Positions 44,455 through 54,668 are shown, counted from the first letter of the stretch. The stretch: 64,000 nt of DNA from Mucilaginibacter gracilis (GCF_003633615.1 NZ_RBKU01000001.1:186001-250000), one strand, 5' to 3'. Numbers and translations: made by a program. Notes: a model not told the origin generated them from the sequence alone.

Positions 44455-47436
44455 CTAATATAATTTTTCTTCCAATAGATCCTTCCAAATAATGAAGCCT
44501 TTGTCGTCGGAATAATCATGAACGACCCTGCTAAAATGTTCAGGATTAGTTTCAAGATATAGCTGCCGCCCTTTTGTTCGTATCTGTCCAAGCAGTGCAT
44601 CTATCCGCTTTAAATTCCTTTCAAGTTCGTAGGCAGACTTTTCGATATGCCATATATAGGTTGCTTCTTCGGTATCTAATGTTTCCCAAACCAAATGATA
44701 TTGATTATTGCCAGAGAGCAAGAACACAAATGAAAAAGGCTCTAATACAAAGCGGAGCTTTAATATAGATCGTTCATGTTTTTGGGAAAGGTAACGGAGA
44801 TGACGATGATGCTTATACTGCTTGAGAGTCAGTATGTTTTCCAATAGATCATCCTCATTTGTATAAATCAATTGTTCACTACCGCCTTGCACTTGCCCGG
44901 CATCCAATAGATTTTCTTCACCAGCAGGAATGCCTTTAATGATCTCTTTACTCAAGAACCGGAACTTTACACTTTCAATAACCTCGCGGTTTATCTTATC
45001 AAGATCAATTGAGGTTGCTGATTTAAACACCAGCCTATTATGTTGAAAAGTGGCCCGGATATTTATCAATACAGTTGTGCTTTTTAGAAACCTGATAAAG
45101 TAGGGTTTAAGTACGGTAAACTCGGGCCTGATATTTAGGTTCTCTATTTCAAATTCAACTTCTTTATTATTAAAAGCGGCTAAGGGGCGTTTAAAAGCAA
45201 TACTACCAAATCTAAATTCCAAATTCTCAATGGGCACCTCAATTTTCTCATTGATTTGACCGCTTACTACTTCGCTTTCATCTAACAAGCTCGTTAGTCC
45301 ATTTTGATCGAGCTTTTTATAATACTGGTTTCTTTTCTGAAAGAGTCTTTCCAGATAGCTAATCTTGTGGTCACGGTAATCGTAAATGACAGGTAATACT
45401 TCTGATCGTTGTACCCTGCCGATATATTGAATCAGCTTACCCTCAAAAGCAAATGGGTAAACTAAGAACAGGCACTCTATATTCTGGATGTCGGTTCCTT
45501 CGCCAAAATACTGGCCTGTTGTAATCAGCACCTGTAAGTCACCTTTATTTATAGCTGCCCATTTAGACTTTTTAGATAAGTCAGAATCTTCGCCACTTAA
45601 TGCTATGGTATCGTAATTTTGTTTTAAATATTGTTGCAGAGAAGTGATATGCTCTTTCCGTTCTGTGATGATAACAGCTTTTCTACCGGTATTTAATTTT
45701 GATACCACATCATTTAAAATGAGTTGATTTCTTGCCGAATCATGGATCAAGATCTTAAATAGTGTTTCGAACTTGTCTGTTTTGGTATTAAAGGGAACAA
45801 ACAGATCGGTATCCCTAATGATAATCTGCGTACCAGTTTGATTTTGCACATCCGGTGCTTTAACCTCATGGATGATTTCTCCCAAATGAATAAATATTAA
45901 CTTGCCATCATTATACTTTCTAAATGGTGTAGCGGTGAGCCCGTACATATAGTAGCTACTCAGTTTCCCAATAACACGCTGATAAGTTTCAGCCGGAACA
46001 TGGTGGCACTCATCAATGATGATGGTACCAAACGCATTCATCAACTCTACATTTTCAGCTGTTGCCAGTGCTTTTTCCATACTTTGGATCATGGCAACAG
46101 TAATGTGTTTACCGGGCTTGTTCTTTCCTTGACCAATACGTCCAATATCCTTTTTAGGAATCCCCAGGAAGGATTCTATGCGTTCTATCCATTGGTCTGC
46201 CAGTTGCTTGCGATGAACTAAAATGAGTGCCGGTTGCTGCTTGTCTTTTATAATAGCCAAACTCAATACTGTTTTACCAGAACCAGGCGGAGCGACAATA
46301 ACTCCAAAATCTTTTTTAGTAGCTGCCTGCTGCGCGGGTAATTGATACTCCCTTAATGAAATAGTGCCTTTAAAACTGATTAACTCTGCTTTCTTTCTTT
46401 GATCTTCGAGTACATATTCAATTTGCAGCTCTTTACAAAACCGTAATAACCTACCAATAAATCCACGGGGGATTGAAATAGAATCCGGTGTTTCATTCAA
46501 TAGTTTAAAGTAGCGTTTTACGCCAAAAGTGTTTTTATTGATATTCTTTTTTACCTGGTATTCATTGTTGGGAAAGTTTAGTTCCTCTTTCAAAAAGCCA
46601 ACAACCGAAGCAGGTAATCCTATGCGGCTAATATGAATTTCATTGTTTAATAATATGGCTAACTTACCAGCTATAGGCTGATCTTTTTGAAATAGCCCTG
46701 TTGAAAGTTCGTCGTGGGCAGTTTGTTCTTTGTAAATGTAATTGAGTTGGCTTATCTGAATCCTTTTGATTGTTTTTAAAAAAGACCACTGGTCATCAAA
46801 GGGCTGTAAGGTTTCAGGATCAACGAAACAGCTATTGCCATCGTTTAGGCTCGTTTTGTTTAAGGGTAAAGCAATAAGGTTTCCTAAGCCTTTCTTTGAA
46901 TGGTAGTCCTGATTGGGAAAAAGCCGGTCAAAGCTTGAGTTTTTATCGAAAACAGAAATCAAGCCTGCTTTCTGTAGCAGGGCCATCATTATCTTTCTGC
47001 TCCGAAATGCTTCATAGGGCTCTTCAAAAAATATCCATACGTGGCCACCTTTGCCGGAACGTGAGCGCTCTAAGTAAGTAGGTATATCATGTTCCTCACA
47101 GATTTTGATAAATGCCCTGCATTCTTTAATCCAGTCCGCTTCATCAAAATCAGCCGCAATGAACCAGGATGTATTATCTTGTAATAATGGGTAGAGGCCT
47201 ACAACTTGCTCACCTTTTAAATGCTTAATTAAATGATCGTCTGTTAACGTTTGATATGATTTATCGGTAAAGGTTTGAAAAGTACCGCCTTTCATTTGAT
47301 GCAGTCGATATCGGTGAGGATCAAAACTATAAGCAGGCATATAGCTGCTTTTACCACTTTTCTCCCATCTTAAAGCAAACACATCTTCCCTGCCTTTGAA
47401 TAAGGACTTGTATAGATTTAATCGGTCATCTTTCAT
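44455..47436 (-). CDS. TOTE-type primase-helicase
   Basis: The 993-residue protein joins an archaeo-eukaryotic primase domain to a superfamily 2 helicase. The primase part has FIAADFDEADW (Asp96, Asp98) and YLERSRSGKGGHVWIFFEEP (121-140). The helicase has Walker A APPGSGKT (382-389), IIIDECHHVP with DECH about 475-478, GLTATPF, and a motif VI region GRVQRSE later. This matches the primase-helicase protein of TOTE conflict systems, proposed to act in defence by copying or unwinding nucleic acid. The usual separate nuclease partner may be the adjacent divergent YhcG-like gene (inference). Its position next to RNA-repair genes is notable. Confidence 0.87.
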   Translation of the reverse strand: MKDDRLNLYKSLFKGREDVFALRWEKSGKSSYMPAYSFDPHRYRLHQMKGGTFQTFTDKSYQTLTDDHLIKHLKGEQVVGLYPLLQDNTSWFIAADFDEADWIKECRAFIKICEEHDIPTYLERSRSGKGGHVWIFFEEPYEAFRSRKIMMALLQKAGLISVFDKNSSFDRLFPNQDYHSKKGLGNLIALPLNKTSLNDGNSCFVDPETLQPFDDQWSFLKTIKRIQISQLNYIYKEQTAHDELSTGLFQKDQPIAGKLAILLNNEIHISRIGLPASVVGFLKEELNFPNNEYQVKKNINKNTFGVKRYFKLLNETPDSISIPRGFIGRLLRFCKELQIEYVLEDQRKKAELISFKGTISLREYQLPAQQAATKKDFGVIVAPPGSGKTVLSLAIIKDKQQPALILVHRKQLADQWIERIESFLGIPKKDIGRIGQGKNKPGKHITVAMIQSMEKALATAENVELMNAFGTIIIDECHHVPAETYQRVIGKLSSYYMYGLTATPFRKYNDGKLIFIHLGEIIHEVKAPDVQNQTGTQIIIRDTDLFVPFNTKTDKFETLFKILIHDSARNQLILNDVVSKLNTGRKAVIITERKEHITSLQQYLKQNYDTIALSGEDSDLSKKSKWAAINKGDLQVLITTGQYFGEGTDIQNIECLFLVYPFAFEGKLIQYIGRVQRSEVLPVIYDYRDHKISYLERLFQKRNQYYKKLDQNGLTSLLDESEVVSGQINEKIEVPIENLEFRFGSIAFKRPLAAFNNKEVEFEIENLNIRPEFTVLKPYFIRFLKSTTVLINIRATFQHNRLVFKSATSIDLDKINREVIESVKFRFLSKEIIKGIPAGEENLLDAGQVQGGSEQLIYTNEDDLLENILTLKQYKHHRHLRYLSQKHERSILKLRFVLEPFSFVFLLSGNNQYHLVWETLDTEEATYIWHIEKSAYELERNLKRIDALLGQIRTKGRQLYLETNPEHFSRVVHDYSDDKGFIIWKDLLEEKLY

Positions 47437-47588
47437 TTAACATAGAAATTTAGCCTCGTCCAAATTTAGGAAACAAATTATTCCCGTTCTAATTGATTTG
47501 AGTAACCACGGTTTTAGTTAGGATTTCATCTTTTTTAATACATCCTCTATTTTTGTAGTTTTGCGAGTGAACCATAATTCTTTATACA

Positions 47589-48602
47589 ATGCTTATTAAT
47601 CAATCTGTCATAGCTGATATTCAAGCCATTATTCATGATGCTAAAGACAAGGCGATCAGGTTGGTTGACCATGAGCGTACATTAATGTACTGGCAAATAG
47701 GGCAACGCATTTTCGAAGAAGAACAACAAGGGAAAGACCGGGCGGATTATGGTAATTATCTCACTAAATTTATTGCTGATCAATTAGAACCCGAATACGG
47801 TAGCGGATTCTCGAAGCGGCAGATAGAATTATTCCGCCAATTTTATCGCACATTCCCAATTGCGAATACACTGTATTCGCAATTGGGTTGGAGCCAGTAT
47901 AAAGTTATCATCAGGCTTGACAGCCAAGATAAACGTGATTTTTATATAGCTGAAACTATTAAGAATAACTGGACCGTACGCCAATTAGAACGTCAAATCC
48001 ATAGCAGTTTATGGGAAAGGTTATTAATGAGCAACGACAAAAATAGCGTATTGGCTGTGGCCCGAAACGAAAAGCAACCGTCTGATGCTAAAGAGATCAT
48101 CAAAGACCCAATGTACTTGGAATTTTTAGGATTACACCGTGAGGCATCCTATTATGAAAAAGACCTGGAGCAAGCGATCATTACACATTTGCATGATTTT
48201 CTATTAGAAATGGGTAACGGTTTTGCATTCGTTGCAAGGCAAAAGAGGTTACATATTGAAGGTGACGAGTTCTTTATTGACCTTGTTTTTTACAACCGGC
48301 TTTTGCAATGCTTTGTAATCATAGAGATAAAGACGACAAAATTCACCCATCAGGATATAGGTCAGCTACAGATGTACGTAAACTATTATGACCGGTACGA
48401 AAAGAAGGACTTTGAAAATCCAACAATAGGTATTTTATTATGTGCAGAAAAGAACAATGCCGTTGTGAAGATTTCCCTTCCGGAAGATAACAAAACCATT
48501 TTTGCAAGTGAGTATAAATTGTATTTACCTACCGAACAACAATTAATTGCAGAGGTTAAAAAGGAAATTGACAAGAGGGATAACGACCAAGAGAAGTTGT
48601 GA
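47589..48602 (+). CDS. YhcG/DUF1016 family PD-(D/E)xK nuclease
   Basis: The 337-residue protein has the DUF1016 N-terminal domain (YWQIGQRIFEEEQQGKDRADY, GFSKRQIELFRQFY) and a C-terminal nuclease fold. Catalytic residues are Asp231 in FIDLVFYN, Glu247 and Lys249 in VIIEIKTTKF and Gln259. Genes of this family are frequent near restriction and other defence loci. At 47855-47887 the coding sequence contains a perfect 16-bp inverted repeat around a single base. It codes for PIANTLYSQLG, the place where the family has variable-length insertions. The gene diverges from the TOTE-type helicase. Confidence 0.9.
   Translation: MLINQSVIADIQAIIHDAKDKAIRLVDHERTLMYWQIGQRIFEEEQQGKDRADYGNYLTKFIADQLEPEYGSGFSKRQIELFRQFYRTFPIANTLYSQLGWSQYKVIIRLDSQDKRDFYIAETIKNNWTVRQLERQIHSSLWERLLMSNDKNSVLAVARNEKQPSDAKEIIKDPMYLEFLGLHREASYYEKDLEQAIITHLHDFLLEMGNGFAFVARQKRLHIEGDEFFIDLVFYNRLLQCFVIIEIKTTKFTHQDIGQLQMYVNYYDRYEKKDFENPTIGILLCAEKNNAVVKISLPEDNKTIFASEYKLYLPTEQQLIAEVKKEIDKRDNDQEKL
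47855..47887 (+). repeat. Perfect 16-bp palindrome inside the YhcG gene
   Basis: CCCAATTGCGAATACA (47855-47870), a single C, and its exact reverse complement (47872-47887) lie within the coding frame and keep it open. The stem would be very stable in the mRNA. Confidence 0.9.
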
Positions 48603-48663
48603 TAAGTCGTAAAAGAAAAAAGGATTTAAAATTAAAAGAGTGGTTAAAATACCTGAATTTTTA

Positions 48664-48974
48664 GTGGAGAATAGATGAAAAAGGCCTAAAATCACAAAAA
48701 AAGTCAGTATTTTTATAAAAGGCAATTTTGAAAAAAGTTTAAAAACCGCATTTTTGATATCCTAAACAAGGATTTTGGGAATAATTTCCGGCGAAAAACT
48801 CTGTCAAAAGTCTGCCAAAAAACACTAAAAAGCTGCAAAATGAAAATTAAAAAACCGCTCTCAGAGCCTCAAAAACGCAGTTTGAGTAATGCAATAACGG
48901 CTTTAAGTAATCCGATATTCTCCACATATTGATTATCAGGCTTTTAGATTAACCTCTGAAGGCCTGTTTTTTTT
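48664..48974 (+). repeat. Structured intergenic repeat, short form, copy B
   Basis: The unit begins with GTGGAGAATA (48664-48673) and contains CTCTGTCAAAAGTCTGCCAAA. The conserved core has AGCTGC/GCAGTTT-type pairing around GCTCTCAGAGC, and TATTCTCCAC lies at 48916-48925. It ends in the hairpin CAGGCTTTTA/TGAAGGCCTG (48937-48966, ten pairs with two G-U) followed by T8. The last part is a convincing intrinsic terminator, also placed after the YhcG gene. The promoter boxes seen in copies A and C are degenerate here. Confidence 0.75.
48937..48974 (+). terminator. Terminator at the end of repeat copy B
   Basis: A ten-pair stem with a ten-base loop is followed by eight T. It could end either a repeat-encoded RNA or read-through from the YhcG gene. 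Confidence 0.75.
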
Positions 48975-49426
48975 GAGGGAACAACATAGGTACAACACTT
49001 TCCTTTATTTTTATCGCGTTTTCTTCGCTACAATCTGCCTGAAAAACAAAAACAGTAAGTTTTTTTAGTCGAAATGCATATCGCTAACGCCCGTAGTGGA
49101 ATAAATTATTGAACACACCATCCCATATTTACCGCTTAAGCAACCAAGAGCACGCGCCGGGCGAAATGTCAAGGCCCTTTAGATTTACTTTGTGATTATT
49201 ATCGAAAGTATCTTGTTGACAAAGAACAGGGTGAACCAAGTCAAGGCCCAGGCTAAAGACCGAAGGGCAGTGTCACTCGACGTTTTAAAAAGATTAGTTA
49301 GTTGAGCTTGAGTAAATCTTACTTGCATTACAAATTTAGGTTTATGCAAATTAGGAAATTTTAATAACCAACGAGACTTCTTTGCGAATGCATCTGTATT
49401 TGCGCATTAACATACCCCTTTGCTAT

Positions 49427-50069
49427 GTGGAGAATAATTGATTTTTTACTGCTGATTAATGGCATTTATCAAGGTGTTTTGGTAGAGTTTTGCCACACTT
49501 TTGCCACACTTTTGACGGAGTATTAGCCAGTCTTTTGGCAAGCTTTTTTTGTTTTTCTTATGTTTTTTTGAGCGATGGAGAATACAAAAATCACCACAAA
49601 AAATGGAGAATATTGCATTTGACCCAATTTTTTCCGTGGAGAATTGGTTTTTCTTCACGACAAAAACAATGCGTTTCTAAAGCGTGGAGCAATAAATGTC
49701 TACAAAAAATGGAGAATATTTCTTTCTCGACGAAACGGAAAAAATCGTCTTTTTTTTGCGTAAAAAGTTCGCTTTTTCGTAAATTTGGATAAGAAAAACT
49801 CTGTCAAAAGAGTGACAAAAAACACTAAAAACTGCAAAATGAAAAATCAAGAACCGCTCTCAGAGCATCAAAAACGCAGTTTGAGTAACGCAATAACGGC
49901 GCTCTCCTCTCCGATATCTTCATGATGCATTGCAAGTAATTGATTTTTAAATACTTGTAAATAAAAACCAATGGTTTTTTGCAAAGTCTGCCAATAAAAC
50001 ACCCGCTTCACTTAACTGTTTGAATATCATTGTTATAAGCTTTAGAAATTGCGGATTTACATTCTCCAC
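49427..50069 (+). repeat. Structured intergenic repeat, long form, copy C
   Basis: The 643-base unit is bounded by GTGGAGAATA (49427-49436) and CATTCTCCAC (50060-50069). Its centre (49635-49920) is nearly identical to 36874-37160. The left part holds tandem 11-base words ACTTTTGCCAC, ACTTTTGCCAC, ACTTTTGACGG (49488-49518), whose reverse complements resemble the CTCTGTCAAAA words further right. Four more TGGAGAA words are spaced through it. The terminal hairpin is TTGCAAGT/ACTTGTAA (49930-49960), eight pairs including one G-U. Confidence 0.8.
49755..49787 (+). promoter_or_regulatory. Bacteroidota-type promoter in repeat copy C
   Basis: TTTG at 49755-49758, a 21-base spacer and TAAATTTG at 49780-49787 have the same spacing and boxes as in copy A. 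The block conserved between copies starts a few bases downstream. Confidence 0.6.
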
Positions 50070-50484
50070 TAGGAGTTAATTTGGCACAAATTCCTTTGAA
50101 ATTCGCATGGCAGAGTTTTAATATTATCGATTTTAAGTTATTGAATATCACGGTTGTCAATATGGTACGTGTCGAATGTCGCGTTCTCAATAATTTATGA
50201 AACAATTTTATAAGAACATTAGTGACTGTTGCCAACCGGATGCCTTCAGTGAAAAATTATAATTTATGAAATCGAAACATTTAACCTTTCCGGTGCTTGT
50301 TACAGCACTACCCATTCCGGAACAATAACGCCGTTCCGGTTCTCCTGAAAAATTAAGCCTGCCAGGTGGGAATAACAGTGTTACGTGAATTAGTGATCAT
50401 CATCATTTTAAAGCGGTTGCTTATCACAATAGTTTCTTTCGCAATAGTCCACCATTACACCACATCTATTAAACTACACCTCCT

Positions 50485-51915
50485 ATGTCAACATTATTGT
50501 TAAACATTCCCGATACCGAACTACATTTCAGAACCGAACATGACTCGATGGGTGATGTGCAGGTGCCTGCAGAAAAATACTGGGGCGCACAAACAGAACG
50601 CTCCCGTAATAACTTTAAGATCGGCCCCAAAGCTTCTATGCCGGTTGAGATTATCGAAGCGTTTGCATATTTGAAAAAAGCAGCCGCCTATGCCAATACC
50701 GATTTAAATGTATTACCTGCAGATAAGCGTGATCTGATCGCGATGGTTTGCGATGAGATATTGCATGGAAAACTCCCGAATGAGTTTCCGTTGGTGATAT
50801 GGCAAACCGGCTCGGGCACGCAATCCAACATGAACCTGAACGAGGTTATTGCCAACCGTGCGCATGTAATTCACGGCGGTGCGCTGGGCGATAGTAAAAT
50901 GGTGATCCATCCCAATGATGATGTAAACAAATCACAGTCATCCAATGATACTTTTCCTACTGCTATGCATATAGCAGCTTATAAAATACTGATCGATATG
51001 ACCATACCGGGTATCGAAAAACTGCGTGATACGTTAAAAACGAAATCGGAAGCTTTTAAAGATGTGGTAAAAATTGGCCGTACCCACCTGATGGATGCGA
51101 CGCCCTTGACGCTGGGCCAGGAAATATCCGGCTATGTATCCCAATTGGATCATGGCCTGAAAGCCTTACGAAATACCCTGGATCATCTGGCTGAATTAGC
51201 CCTTGGCGGCTCTGCTGTAGGCACGGGCATGAACACACCAAAGGGATATGATGTGAAAGTGGCGGAGTATATCGCCCAATTCACTGACCTTCCATTCCGC
51301 ACAGCCGATAATAAGTTTGAAGCACTATCGGCCCACGATGCTATTGTAGAAAGTCATGGTGCACTGAAACAGATCGCGGTATCTTTAATGATGATAGCCA
51401 ATAACATTCGCATGCTAGCATCAGGCCCACGCTGTGGTATAGGCGAACTGCATTTGCCGGAGAACGAACCTGGCTCATCAATCATGCCGGGTAAGATCAA
51501 CCCTACACAAAACGAAGCAGTTACCATGGTGGCCGCACAGGTGATGGGGAACGATGTGGCTATTACTATCGCGGGATCTAATGGGCAATTTCAGCTCAAT
51601 GTATTTAAGCCGGTAATGGCCGCCAACTTCCTGCAATCCGCCCGCCTCATCGGCGAGGCTTGCACATCCTTTGATGAGCATTGCGCGATGGGAATCGAAC
51701 CCAATTACGGAGGTATAAAAAAACACCTTGAAGAATCACTGATGCTGGTAACCGCATTGAATCCGCATATAGGGTATGAAAATTCTGCCCGGATAGCTCA
51801 AAAAGCAATGAAAGAGAATTTATCGCTGCGGGAATCGGCCATTGGTTTAAAACTAATGACCAGTAAACAATTCGACGAATGGGTAAAACCCGCTAATATG
51901 GTGGGCACTCTCTGA
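50485..51915 (+). CDS. fumC: Class II fumarate hydratase
   Basis: The 476-residue protein has the class II fumarase/aspartase fold with [14 protein letters not shown] (about residues 111-124), [14 protein letters not shown] and the superfamily signature [15 protein letters not shown]. It reversibly hydrates fumarate to malate in the citric acid cycle and needs no iron-sulfur cluster. The N-terminus is about 12 residues longer than usual before the normal [13 protein letters not shown] start. It opens a cluster with a porin, a DASS symporter and sdhCAB, all on the same strand. It marks the return from accessory to core-like content. Confidence 0.95.
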   Translation: MSTLLLNIPDTELHFRTEHDSMGDVQVPAEKYWGAQTERSRNNFKIGPKASMPVEIIEAFAYLKKAAAYANTDLNVLPADKRDLIAMVCDEILHGKLPNEFPLVIWQTGSGTQSNMNLNEVIANRAHVIHGGALGDSKMVIHPNDDVNKSQSSNDTFPTAMHIAAYKILIDMTIPGIEKLRDTLKTKSEAFKDVVKIGRTHLMDATPLTLGQEISGYVSQLDHGLKALRNTLDHLAELALGGSAVGTGMNTPKGYDVKVAEYIAQFTDLPFRTADNKFEALSAHDAIVESHGALKQIAVSLMMIANNIRMLASGPRCGIGELHLPENEPGSSIMPGKINPTQNEAVTMVAAQVMGNDVAITIAGSNGQFQLNVFKPVMAANFLQSARLIGEACTSFDEHCAMGIEPNYGGIKKHLEESLMLVTALNPHIGYENSARIAQKAMKENLSLRESAIGLKLMTSKQFDEWVKPANMVGTL

Positions 51916-52028
51916 TAAAATCACTCATGAATTGCCCGGATCGTTTTTACAAATATTCCGGGCAATGTTTTAATCTACTGTAGGATCGTCTTTACAGCAT
52001 TTAATCAAACGTTCTCTATCATCACCAT

Positions 52029-53180
52029 GTGAAACATCTTACCTTACAAGTCCTGATGCTGTTTGCCTGTTTTCAGGTTTCAGCGCAGCAAACGGCAGCA
52101 ACGCCGCAAGTCAATACCGATACCATCAGGAATTTCTCTGCCTACAAAAGATCTATCACTTTTGCCGGGCTTTTACAAACCCGGTTCCTCTGCTCACTGA
52201 CCAAAGATGTGGATATTAACGGCAAGAATTTCGATCCGGCTGCTACGGCCACTACGGGCCAGATCACCAACAGCTTTATGCTGAAGCGCGTGCGTTTTGT
52301 TGTAAAAGGTACGGTAAATGATCACTTCTCCGCCAACCTGCTGGTCAACTTCGCGGAATTTAACAGCGATCCGGCCAATAAAGTATTGGAGAATGCCTAC
52401 GTCAAATATACGCTCAGCAACTATCTGAACGTACAGGCCGGCCAGTTCCGGCCGTTTTTCGGCATCGAAGATGTGGTCCCTAACGATATCATCCGTACGC
52501 TGGATTATTCTAACCAGTATTATGCCTTCGGTGCGAGCGGCTGGCAAAGTTTCCAGACTGGTGTTGCCATATTCGGCAATATTAATAAAGGCGGCCGGTT
52601 GCGCTATTATGCAGGAGCTTATAACGGAAACAACCGCAACCAGGCCAATGATAACGACAATGCCAAGAACGTATATGGCAGGCTGGAAGCAGATGTATTT
52701 AAAGGGCTGACCCTGGGTGTTAACGCCGCACAGGGCAGCTTGGGCAACGGTAACGGTAATGCACTGGGTATTGATGTAAAGGGAGGTCTTACCTTAAATG
52801 AACGATGGGAATTGTCGTTGGGCGGCGAATATAAAACCGGGACAAATTTTGCCTTATACAATGCCTTAATGGTGAAACCCCGATTAAGCGATGTGCGGAT
52901 GCAGGGTTTTTATATATTCCCGATAGTGCGCTACAATACTAATATGAGCAGGATCAGAGGTATCGAGTTCTCTTCCCGCTACGAATATTTCAACGAGAAC
53001 TACAGGTTTGATCACAACTCCAGGCAAACCGTTATACCCAACGTATCCCTCATTTTTGCGGATGATTTCTATGCCGCACTGCAATTAGGCGTGTCCATCG
53101 ACCTCTATCAAAAAAACGTTCCGTTTACTACGGCTTATAACCACAACCTGGCTTATCTCCAATTACAGGTACGCTTTTAA
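52029..53180 (+). CDS. Outer-membrane porin, OprP/OprO-like
   Basis: The 383-residue protein has a signal peptide (about residues 1-19, CFQVSAQ) and the strand pattern of a phosphate-selective-porin-like barrel. It contains SITFAGLLQTRF, SFMLKRVRFVVKG, LENAYVKYTLSNYLNVQAGQF and a C-terminal aromatic strand ending in VRF. Position between fumC and a dicarboxylate-type symporter suggests it brings C4-dicarboxylates or similar anions across the outer membrane (inference). Substrate specificity cannot be read from the sequence. Confidence 0.85.
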   Translation: MKHLTLQVLMLFACFQVSAQQTAATPQVNTDTIRNFSAYKRSITFAGLLQTRFLCSLTKDVDINGKNFDPAATATTGQITNSFMLKRVRFVVKGTVNDHFSANLLVNFAEFNSDPANKVLENAYVKYTLSNYLNVQAGQFRPFFGIEDVVPNDIIRTLDYSNQYYAFGASGWQSFQTGVAIFGNINKGGRLRYYAGAYNGNNRNQANDNDNAKNVYGRLEADVFKGLTLGVNAAQGSLGNGNGNALGIDVKGGLTLNERWELSLGGEYKTGTNFALYNALMVKPRLSDVRMQGFYIFPIVRYNTNMSRIRGIEFSSRYEYFNENYRFDHNSRQTVIPNVSLIFADDFYAALQLGVSIDLYQKNVPFTTAYNHNLAYLQLQVRF

Positions 53181-53189
53181 TTTTTAATC

Positions 53190-54620
53190 ATGAAAGAGAT
53201 CAATTTAAAAGCCTTCGCCATTACGCTTGTGGTAGGCCTCATCATTTGGTTCATTCCGGTGCCCGAAGGCGTTAAGCCCAATGCCTGGCATTTGCTGGCC
53301 ATATTTGTAGCCACCATAGTCGGCATCATATTAAAAGCCGCGCCCATGGGTACCATGGCGATGCTGGGTATTACGCTCTGCGCCGGTACGCAGGTACTGG
53401 CCCCGGGCAACCCGGTTAAATCCATTACCAATGCCTTAAGCGGTTTTGGCAATTCCACCATCTGGCTAATCGGACTGGCATTTTTTATTGCCCGCGGCTT
53501 TATTAAAACAGGTTTGGGTAACCGGCTCGCTTATAATTTTATCAAATTGTTTGGGAAAAGCACGCTGGGTTTAGCTTACGGACTCAATACCGCCGATCTG
53601 ATACTTGCACCGGCCATACCCAGTAATACGGCAAGGGCCGGAGGGGTGATCTTCCCGATCATGAAATCTATCGCGGTAAACATGGGTTCAGAGCCGGAAA
53701 AGCCGGAAACGCATCGCAAAATAGGCGCATTCCTCACATTGAGCAGTTATAATGCCAATATGATCACTTCAGTGATGTTCCTAACCGCTACGGCCAGTAA
53801 CCCCATGGCGCAAAAGTTTGCTCATGATTTGGGGGTCGACATCACCTGGGGTAGCTGGGCAATGGCAGCCGCGATACCGGGTTTGGTTTGCTTTTTACTG
53901 GTGCCTTTATTCCTTTATAAATTCTACCCGCCCGAGCTCAAGCAGACCAAAGAAGCGCCTGCCATGGCGGCCGCTAAACTGAAGGAAATGGGTAAGATCT
54001 CGCTGCAGGAATGGCTGATGGTGGCTACGTTCATCGTCCTGCTGGTGCTTTGGATCTTTGGTAACCTGATGTCTATCGATGCCACTACCGGCGCGCTTAT
54101 CGGCCTTTGTATCCTGCTGCTTTGCGGTGTACTAAGCTGGGAAGATGTCAAAGCTGAAAAAGGCGCATGGGATACCATTGTGTGGTTCTCGGCCCTGGTG
54201 ATGATGGGCTCATATTTGAACTCTTTGGGATTGATCGGTTGGTTCGGCCATCTGGTAGGCGGCAGCATGAAGCAATTCAGCTGGCAATTGGCATTTCCTT
54301 TAATCATTCTCGTTTATTCTTATTGCCATTACCTATTCGCCAGTGCAACTGCGCAGGTGGCGGCTATGTACTCTGTGTTTTTAGCGGTGGGTATAGCCGT
54401 GGGCGTACCAGGGCCGATGCTAGCTATTTTTTTAGGTGCCTGCCCCACACTGATGGGTTCGCTAACGCACTACGGCCACGGACCTGCACCTATATTCTTC
54501 GGCAGTACTTATGTGGATATGAAGGACTGGTGGAAACAGGGCTTTTTCATGAGCGTACTGTTCCTCTTGGTTTGGTTCATTGTCGGTGGACTTTGGTGGA
54601 AGGTTATCGGCTCGTGGTAG
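53190..54620 (+). CDS. DASS/SLC13-type anion:sodium symporter
   Basis: The 476-residue membrane protein has about 12 predicted helices and the family features SNTARAGGVIFPI, SSYNANMITSVMFLTATASNPMA and CPTLMGSLTHYGHGPAPIFF. These resemble the SNT-type substrate and sodium sites of divalent-anion symporters. In the inner membrane it would import succinate, fumarate, malate or 2-oxoglutarate, or exchange them. It lies 9 bases after the porin gene and 48 bases before sdhC, so uptake and oxidation of C4 acids are probably co-regulated. Confidence 0.9.
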   Translation: MKEINLKAFAITLVVGLIIWFIPVPEGVKPNAWHLLAIFVATIVGIILKAAPMGTMAMLGITLCAGTQVLAPGNPVKSITNALSGFGNSTIWLIGLAFFIARGFIKTGLGNRLAYNFIKLFGKSTLGLAYGLNTADLILAPAIPSNTARAGGVIFPIMKSIAVNMGSEPEKPETHRKIGAFLTLSSYNANMITSVMFLTATASNPMAQKFAHDLGVDITWGSWAMAAAIPGLVCFLLVPLFLYKFYPPELKQTKEAPAMAAAKLKEMGKISLQEWLMVATFIVLLVLWIFGNLMSIDATTGALIGLCILLLCGVLSWEDVKAEKGAWDTIVWFSALVMMGSYLNSLGLIGWFGHLVGGSMKQFSWQLAFPLIILVYSYCHYLFASATAQVAAMYSVFLAVGIAVGVPGPMLAIFLGACPTLMGSLTHYGHGPAPIFFGSTYVDMKDWWKQGFFMSVLFLLVWFIVGGLWWKVIGSW

Positions 54621-54668
54621 CCAACGAATGAATCTGATTAAATAATAATTGCCGATAAAATCCAACTT

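Larger units (their letters stand above)
48603..50484. other. Long non-coding stretch holding repeat copies B and C
   Basis: No gene is credible in these 1.9 kb. Copies B (48664-48974) and C (49427-50069) occupy much of it. Between them, 48975-49426 shows nothing beyond a twice-used GTCAAGGCCC word. After copy C there is another GGCAGAGTTTT word near 50089, the segment 50169-50193 that resembles 30627-30651, and a CCGGAAC/GTTCCGG hairpin at 50317-50339 in the fumC leader. Confidence 0.7.

Noticed and set aside
49446..49792. Frames on both strands inside repeat copy C
   Set aside because: Composition follows the repeat's hairpins; frames are not kept in the matching copy A.
36645..50069. Repeats as a CRISPR array
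   Set aside because: Units are hundreds of bases long, irregularly spaced and without uniform spacers; no cas gene is present.
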